From Oleiphilus messinensis (GTDB taxonomy: Bacteria; Pseudomonadota; Gammaproteobacteria; Pseudomonadales; Oleiphilaceae), in contig NZ_CP021425.1 of assembly GCF_002162375.1 (NCBI RefSeq), forward strand, positions 861,001 through 925,000: 64,000 bases of DNA. Direction: 5' to 3'. The notes beneath the pieces are model-generated. The model was not told where the DNA came from, did no database searches, and saw nothing but the letters and a program-made list of their open reading frames with translations. Below are positions 58,447 through 64,000 of the stretch, piece by piece. Each line of letters starts with the position of its first letter. Positions within the stretch are counted from its first letter, which is position 1. The position numbers were made by a program, and so were the translations under genes.

Positions 58447-60168
58447 GTGGAGTTATTATCTGGCGCAGATATGATTGCCCGCTTTCTGCAGGATGAGGGC
58501 ATCGAATACATTTATGGCTACCCCGGCGGAGCCGCACTTCACATTTATGACGCATTGTTCCGTCAAGATAAAGTTAAGCATATTCTAGTTCGCCATGAAC
58601 AAGCTGCAGTCCATATGGCTGATGGCTATGCCCGGGCTACCGGAAAACCTGGGGTTGTCTTGGTAACGTCTGGCCCTGGGGCCACCAATACTGTTACGGG
58701 TATCGCAACGGCATTCATGGATTCGATTCCCATGGTCGTTTTGTGTGGTCAGGTCGCTACCACGCTGATTGGTGAAGATGCATTCCAGGAAACAGACATG
58801 ATCGGCGTGTCTCGTCCTGTTGTAAAACATAATTTGACCGTTCGCCATCCTGAACAAATACCCGAAGTATTAAAGAAAGCATTTTATATTGCATCCACAG
58901 GTCGCCCTGGTCCAGTGGTTGTGGATATTCCAAAAGATATGACCACGCCAAATGAGCGCTGGAAGTATGAATATCCCAAGAAAGTAAAATTACGATCCTA
59001 CAACCCTGCGTTGCGGGGGCATTCCGGTCAGATCAAAAAGGCAGTGGATATGCTGCTTGCCTCGAAACGACCTGTCATTTATGCCGGAGGCGGCGTAATT
59101 CTTGGTGGCGCCTCGGACAAGCTTGTGGAGCTCGCCAGAACGCTCGATTACCCGGTCACGAACACCCTGATGGGTTTGGGATCGTTTCCGGGAACGGATC
59201 GGCAAAGTCTTGGCATGCTCGGAATGCATGGCAGCTATGAAGCCAATATGGTCATGCATCATTCTGATTTTGTTTTGGCGATTGGCGCGCGTTTTGATGA
59301 TCGTGTGACGAATGCGACCGAAAAATTCTGTCCGGGTGCAAAAATTGTCCATATTGATATTGATCCGGCTTCAATATCGAAAACTGTCAATGTTGATGTG
59401 CCGATTGTCGGACCAGTTGATTCCGTGCTGAAGGAAATGCTATCCCTGATCAAAGAAGCCAAAACGGTTCCTGATAAAGAAAGCCTAGGGGCTTGGTGGA
59501 AGCAGATTGATGAATGGAGAGCATTCCATGGTGGTCGTTACAGCCTCGGAGATGGAAAGCTGCTCAAGCCACAGCAGGTTATCGAAGCCGTCCACAGAGT
59601 AACCAAGGGTAATGCATATGTAACATCGGATGTAGGTCAGCATCAGATGTTTGCCGCTCAGTACTACAAGTTTGACAAGCCAAATCGCTGGATTAACTCT
59701 GGTGGTCTGGGCACCATGGGGTTTGGTTTTCCGGCTGCGATGGGGATCAAACTCAACTTCCCGGATGAAGAGGTACTCTGTGTTACCGGTGAAGGCAGTA
59801 TTCAGATGAATATTCAGGAACTGTCTACCTGTAAGCAATATGACCTGCCGGTTAAGATCATCAACCTGAACAATCAATCGTTGGGAATGGTGCGACAGTG
59901 GCAGGACATGAATTACGAGTCCCGTCACGCTCAGTCTTACATGAAGTCGTTACCTGATTTCGTAAAACTGGTTGAGGCCTACGGTCACGTGGGAATGAAG
60001 GTGGAGAAGCCTGAAGATCTGGAAGCAACGTTGGAAAAAGCGTTCGCGATGAAAGACCGGTTGGTGTTCCTGGATATTTATGTCGATCCATACGAGCATG
60101 TCTACCCAATGCAGGTTGCACGTGGCGCGATGAAAGATATGTGGTTGAGTAAGACTGAGAGGACCTGA
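58447..60168 (+). CDS. ilvI: Acetolactate synthase large subunit
   Basis: The TPP- and FAD-dependent enzyme makes acetolactate and acetohydroxybutyrate, the first common step of branched-chain amino acid synthesis. The 573-residue product has [15 protein letters not shown] near residue 19, the catalytic Glu in [29 protein letters not shown] segments (GVSRPVVKH) and the TPP motif [29 protein letters not shown]. It is closest to IlvI. The start is GTG 58447 with an AGAGGAA site. ilvH follows 5 bases after the stop. Confidence 0.97.
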   Translation: MELLSGADMIARFLQDEGIEYIYGYPGGAALHIYDALFRQDKVKHILVRHEQAAVHMADGYARATGKPGVVLVTSGPGATNTVTGIATAFMDSIPMVVLCGQVATTLIGEDAFQETDMIGVSRPVVKHNLTVRHPEQIPEVLKKAFYIASTGRPGPVVVDIPKDMTTPNERWKYEYPKKVKLRSYNPALRGHSGQIKKAVDMLLASKRPVIYAGGGVILGGASDKLVELARTLDYPVTNTLMGLGSFPGTDRQSLGMLGMHGSYEANMVMHHSDFVLAIGARFDDRVTNATEKFCPGAKIVHIDIDPASISKTVNVDVPIVGPVDSVLKEMLSLIKEAKTVPDKESLGAWWKQIDEWRAFHGGRYSLGDGKLLKPQQVIEAVHRVTKGNAYVTSDVGQHQMFAAQYYKFDKPNRWINSGGLGTMGFGFPAAMGIKLNFPDEEVLCVTGEGSIQMNIQELSTCKQYDLPVKIINLNNQSLGMVRQWQDMNYESRHAQSYMKSLPDFVKLVEAYGHVGMKVEKPEDLEATLEKAFAMKDRLVFLDIYVDPYEHVYPMQVARGAMKDMWLSKTERT

Positions 60169-60173
60169 TCCAC

Positions 60174-60665
60174 ATGAGAAGAATTATTTCTGTATTGCTG
60201 GAGAATGAACCGGGTGCTCTGTCTCGAGTAGTTGGGCTTTTCTCTCAGCGAAATTATAATATCGAAACATTGACGGTTGCTCCAACGGAAGATCCGACTC
60301 TTTCTCGTATGACGGTGACAACGACGGGGTCTGATCGGGTAATCGAACAAATCACCAAACAACTTAATAAGCTAATCGAAGTGGTTAAGTTGGTTGATCT
60401 GACGGATGGCTCGCACATCGAGCGGGAGCTGATGTTGATCAAGCTCAAAGCCAGTGGTGCTCAAAGAGCAGAGATAAAACGGACGACCGACATATTTCGG
60501 GGTCAAATCGTAGATGTGACCAGTTCGATTTATACGGTTCAGCTTATTGGTGATAGTGAAAAACTGGATGCCTTTATTCAGGCAATCGGGTCCACGAGTG
60601 TATTGGAAGTTGTGCGCTCGGGTGTATCCGGAATTGCGCGTGGCGAGAAAGTTCTGAGTGTCTGA
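60174..60665 (+). CDS. ilvH: Acetolactate synthase small (regulatory) subunit
   Basis: The 163-residue regulatory subunit binds valine and activates IlvI. The N-terminal ACT domain reads RRIISVLLENEPGALSRVVGLFSQRNYNIETL, and the C-terminal domain has ADIFRGQIVDV-like TDIFRGQIVDVTSS. It forms the ilvIH operon; ilvC follows after 74 bases. Confidence 0.97.
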   Translation: MRRIISVLLENEPGALSRVVGLFSQRNYNIETLTVAPTEDPTLSRMTVTTTGSDRVIEQITKQLNKLIEVVKLVDLTDGSHIERELMLIKLKASGAQRAEIKRTTDIFRGQIVDVTSSIYTVQLIGDSEKLDAFIQAIGSTSVLEVVRSGVSGIARGEKVLSV

Positions 60666-60682
60666 TTTTGGTGATCGGATAA

Positions 60683-61756
<1,074 letters not shown>

Positions 61757-61780
61757 TCTGGTTCAGACAGTCTGATAAAG

Positions 61781-61811
61781 AAAAAGCGCGATGGACCATC
61801 GCGCTTTTTTT
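61781..61811 (+). terminator. Intrinsic terminator of ilvIHC
   Basis: AAAAAGCGCGAT (61781-61792) pairs perfectly with ATCGCGCTTTTT (61798-61809) around GGACC, with the T run continuing to 61811. Confidence 0.88.
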
Positions 61812-61927
61812 CGTTTTGACCTATTCCAATGTAATCGCCTTCTCTTCCTGTAATGGATTTTCACTCAATCGCTTTTTCGCTCTATAGTTAAGGTGATTTA
61901 AAGTGCTAGTGCGAATATGAATAGTCG

Positions 61928-61957
61928 TTGATTGTATATTTAGCGTTTGTGTAGATA
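61928..61957 (+). promoter_or_regulatory. Candidate pssA promoter
   Basis: TTGATT (61928-61933) and TAGATA (61952-61957) with an 18-base spacer, about 40 bases before the pssA start. Moderate match to sigma70. Confidence 0.4.
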
Positions 61958-61995
61958 AATCTAGGATGCATAAATCAGATTAGGATACGATTTTG

Positions 61996-62817
61996 ATGAG
62001 TAACCACGAGAACAATATGGATTCAGCCTCCTTGAGGTCTGATGTGGAATCACCGGATGCAACCTCAGTAGAAAGTGATCTGGAAGATGTCGAGGTTGTT
62101 GAGGGTGGAAAGGTGCGTCGCCGGGGAATCTACTTGCTCCCCAATTTGTTTACGACGGGCTCACTTTTTTCGGGCTTTTATGCGATTGTTGCAGCGATGA
62201 ATGGCCAGTTTGATAACGCTGCTGTAGCGATTTTTGTTTCGATGATTTTAGATGGACTGGATGGCCGAGTCGCCAGGCTAACGAATACGCAAAGCAGGTT
62301 TGGCGCTGAGTATGACAGTTTGGCTGATATGGTTGCCTTTGGCGTGGCACCTGGTTTGGTTGCGTTCACATTGAACCTGCAGTCTCTTGGTAATATCGGC
62401 TGGATTGGTACGTTCATATACGTCGCCGGTGCAGCGTTGAGATTGGCAAGGTTTAATACTCAAATCGGCTCTGTTGACAAAAAATACTTCGTTGGTTTAC
62501 CGAGTCCGTCTGCTGCAGCCCTTGTCGCTGGTTTTGTTTGGGTGTGCCATACTGCAGAGCAAAGTCTCGGTCTGACGATACTCACCATGATCATAGTTAC
62601 CGGAGCTGGCGTACTCATGGTGAGCAATGTGCTCTACTACAGCTTTAAAGAGCTTGATCTCAAGCGCCGTGTGCCCTTTGCTACTGTCCTGGTAATTGTC
62701 TTGATTTTTGCCGTTATAGCCCTGGAGCCAGCCATCGTCTTATTGCTGGGGTTCGTGGTCTATATTCTCTCCGGGCCAGCAATGGCGTTGAAGCGAAAAT
62801 TCAAGGCGCGGAATTAG
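61996..62817 (+). CDS. pssA: CDP-diacylglycerol-serine O-phosphatidyltransferase
   Basis: PssA makes phosphatidylserine, the precursor of phosphatidylethanolamine, in the inner membrane. The protein of about 273 residues has an acidic soluble N-terminus of about 45 residues, several transmembrane segments and the CDP-alcohol phosphotransferase motif DGLDGRVARLTNTQSRFGAEYDSLAD spread near residues 86-111 (D-x2-DG-x2-AR-x8-G-x3-D-x3-D). This is the membrane-type PssA, unlike the peripheral E. coli enzyme. ATG 61996 is preferred over the TTG one codon before. Confidence 0.94.
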   Translation: MSNHENNMDSASLRSDVESPDATSVESDLEDVEVVEGGKVRRRGIYLLPNLFTTGSLFSGFYAIVAAMNGQFDNAAVAIFVSMILDGLDGRVARLTNTQSRFGAEYDSLADMVAFGVAPGLVAFTLNLQSLGNIGWIGTFIYVAGAALRLARFNTQIGSVDKKYFVGLPSPSAAALVAGFVWVCHTAEQSLGLTILTMIIVTGAGVLMVSNVLYYSFKELDLKRRVPFATVLVIVLIFAVIALEPAIVLLLGFVVYILSGPAMALKRKFKARN

Positions 62818-62837
62818 GCCTGCGGAAACCCATTTTG

Positions 62838-62865
62838 AAACCCAACGATTCAGTTGGGTTTTTTT
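62838..62865 (+). terminator. Intrinsic terminator of pssA
   Basis: AAACCCAAC (62838-62846) pairs perfectly with GTTGGGTTT (62853-62861) around a 6-base loop and runs into a T tract. Confidence 0.85.
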
Positions 62866-62950
62866 GTTTCTGGCGATTCAAAACGAAGTCTGAATTTTTT
62901 AGTACTGTTGTGGTCTTAACAGATCAAATGATCATAAAGAGGTTGCAGTC

Positions 62951-63916
62951 ATGTTGATAAAAGCCGGTGGAAAGTTAAAAGAAAGTGACGTCACTGATGA
63001 GAAATTGTATTTGTCGCGGCGTCAGTTCATGGCTGGGGGGGCTGCGTTGGCCTTGGGATCGTTGCTTCCGGCGCCCAGTTTGGCTGCCTCACCTGAAGAT
63101 TACCCTGCGTTGACAGGCTATACCAAAACTAAATGGGGGGCCAATGAAGAGTTGACGCCCTTTAAAGATGTTACACGTTACAACAACTTTTACGAATTGG
63201 GTGTCGATAAGGGCGATCCCGCCGAAAATGCCGACGCTCTCAAGGTCAAGCCCTGGTCGGTTAAGGTTGAGGGCGAAGTAGGAAAGCCAGGAGAGTATGC
63301 TTTCGAAGACCTTATAAAAGGCATTCCTCTCGAGGAAAGAATCTACCGCTTGAGGTGTGTTGAAGCATGGTCAATGGTCATCCCGTGGATCGGGTTCCCT
63401 TTGTCATCCATTCTTAAAAAGTTCGAACCCTTATCTAAAGCGAAGTACGTCCGAATGGAGACAATTCACGCACCAGAGCAATTACCTGGTCAACGCTCTC
63501 GCTTTAGTTCTATTGACTGGCCTTATGAAGAGGGGTTGCGTATCGATGAAGCTATGCATCCACTGACTTTGATGGCAATTGGTCTGTACGGACGTACGTT
63601 GCCTAACCAAAATGGTGCACCACTGCGGTTGGTTGTGCCGTGGAAGTATGGGTTCAAGAGTATTAAATCCATTGTGAAGATTCAGTTTTTGGAATCTCAA
63701 CCCAAAACGAGCTGGAATAGTATCGCGCCTCAAGAATACGGTTTCTACGCCAACGTAAACCCAAAAGTGGATCATCCGCGCTGGAGTCAGAAAACTGAAA
63801 GGCGATTGCCGTCAGGGCTGTTCTCGGTGAATAGAATTGATACACAGATGTTCAACGGTTACGGGGATGAGGTTGGTCATTTATATGCGGGGATGGATTT
63901 GAAGCGGTTTTATTAA
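62951..63916 (+). CDS. msrP: Periplasmic methionine sulfoxide reductase catalytic subunit MsrP (YedY)
   Basis: MsrP is a molybdopterin enzyme that repairs oxidised methionines in periplasmic proteins. The 321-residue product has a twin-arginine signal ([25 protein letters not shown], about residues 22-46). The molybdenum-ligating Cys is in [15 protein letters not shown] (near residue 136), and [17 protein letters not shown] is conserved later. pssA-msrP order recalls Pseudomonas. The membrane heme partner msrQ usually follows, but the 84 bases left in the window are AT-rich and show no msrQ start. Confidence 0.95.
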   Translation: MLIKAGGKLKESDVTDEKLYLSRRQFMAGGAALALGSLLPAPSLAASPEDYPALTGYTKTKWGANEELTPFKDVTRYNNFYELGVDKGDPAENADALKVKPWSVKVEGEVGKPGEYAFEDLIKGIPLEERIYRLRCVEAWSMVIPWIGFPLSSILKKFEPLSKAKYVRMETIHAPEQLPGQRSRFSSIDWPYEEGLRIDEAMHPLTLMAIGLYGRTLPNQNGAPLRLVVPWKYGFKSIKSIVKIQFLESQPKTSWNSIAPQEYGFYANVNPKVDHPRWSQKTERRLPSGLFSVNRIDTQMFNGYGDEVGHLYAGMDLKRFY

Positions 63917-64000
63917 TGAGAATTGATCGCTTCTCAATCGATATTGGCTCGAAAATACCATAAATTAAAAAATATAAGATTAATTTAAAAAAGGTGTTGA

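Overview
The window is chromosomal core DNA of a free-living gammaproteobacterium. It looks like a marine or hydrocarbon-associated member of the Pseudomonadales/Oceanospirillales-type lineages. Three things suggest this: a wax ester synthase/diacylglycerol acyltransferase, a complete Pseudomonas-style minor-pilin cluster, and gene order that, from memory, follows Pseudomonas aeruginosa over long stretches (clpB-pgeF-rluD-bamD-pilS-pilR-thiO-fimT-pilVWXY1E-ispH-fkpB-lspA-ileS-ribF-murJ-rpsT-proB-obgE-rpmA-rplU-ispB; radA next to a PilZ gene; gltBD-hemE; nrdR-rib-nusB-thiL; ilvIHC-pssA-msrP). The species cannot be named from the sequence alone. No tRNA, rRNA, CRISPR array, prophage or recognisable defence locus was found.

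Layout. 1-2.4 kb: end of gltB and gltD (glutamate synthase). 2.4-7.1 kb: hemE and radA on +, then a small PilZ c-di-GMP receptor and the ribosomal ABC-F factor ettA on -. 7.4-10.5 kb: a membrane-anchored multi-PAS GGDEF-EAL protein with both active sites intact. 10.6-12.3 kb: an intact IS1380-family insertion sequence with terminal repeats and a 5-bp target duplication, inserted directly upstream of the glyA promoter. 12.4-19.5 kb: glyA, nrdR, then ribD-ribE-ribBA(X)-ribH-nusB-thiL. 19.6-25.3 kb: accessory-like stretch with a DUF6316-type protein, a DUF2057-like lipoprotein, an AmmeMemoRadiSam B/A pair, a wax ester synthase and ispB. 25.5-37 kb: rplU-rpmA, obgE-proB, rpsT (opposite strand), murJ, ribF-ileS-lspA-fkpB-ispH.

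37.2-46.4 kb holds the minor-pilin/tip-adhesin locus on - (small exported Cys protein, fimT, pilV, pilW, pilX, pilY1, pilE) plus one extra prepilin gene on + between ispH and pilE. 46.6-52 kb: thiO, the PilS-PilR two-component system, and bamD. 52.2-57.3 kb: rluD-pgeF, then clpB behind a heat-shock-type promoter, and a YdcH-like protein. 57.4-64 kb: a DUF4124 protein, ilvI-ilvH-ilvC (branched-chain amino acids), pssA and msrP.

The most unusual object is PilY1. Its von Willebrand A domain appears split by about 535 residues made of three related beta-rich modules. Other points of interest are a possible structured glyA leader next to the IS, a riboflavin enzyme whose GTP cyclohydrolase half lacks zinc ligands, a Memo/AMMECR1 pair without its radical-SAM partner, and a wax ester synthase whose catalytic motif reads HHxxxDA. 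c-di-GMP turnover (GGDEF-EAL), a c-di-GMP receptor (PilZ) and the pilus tip genes share this window but are not in one operon.
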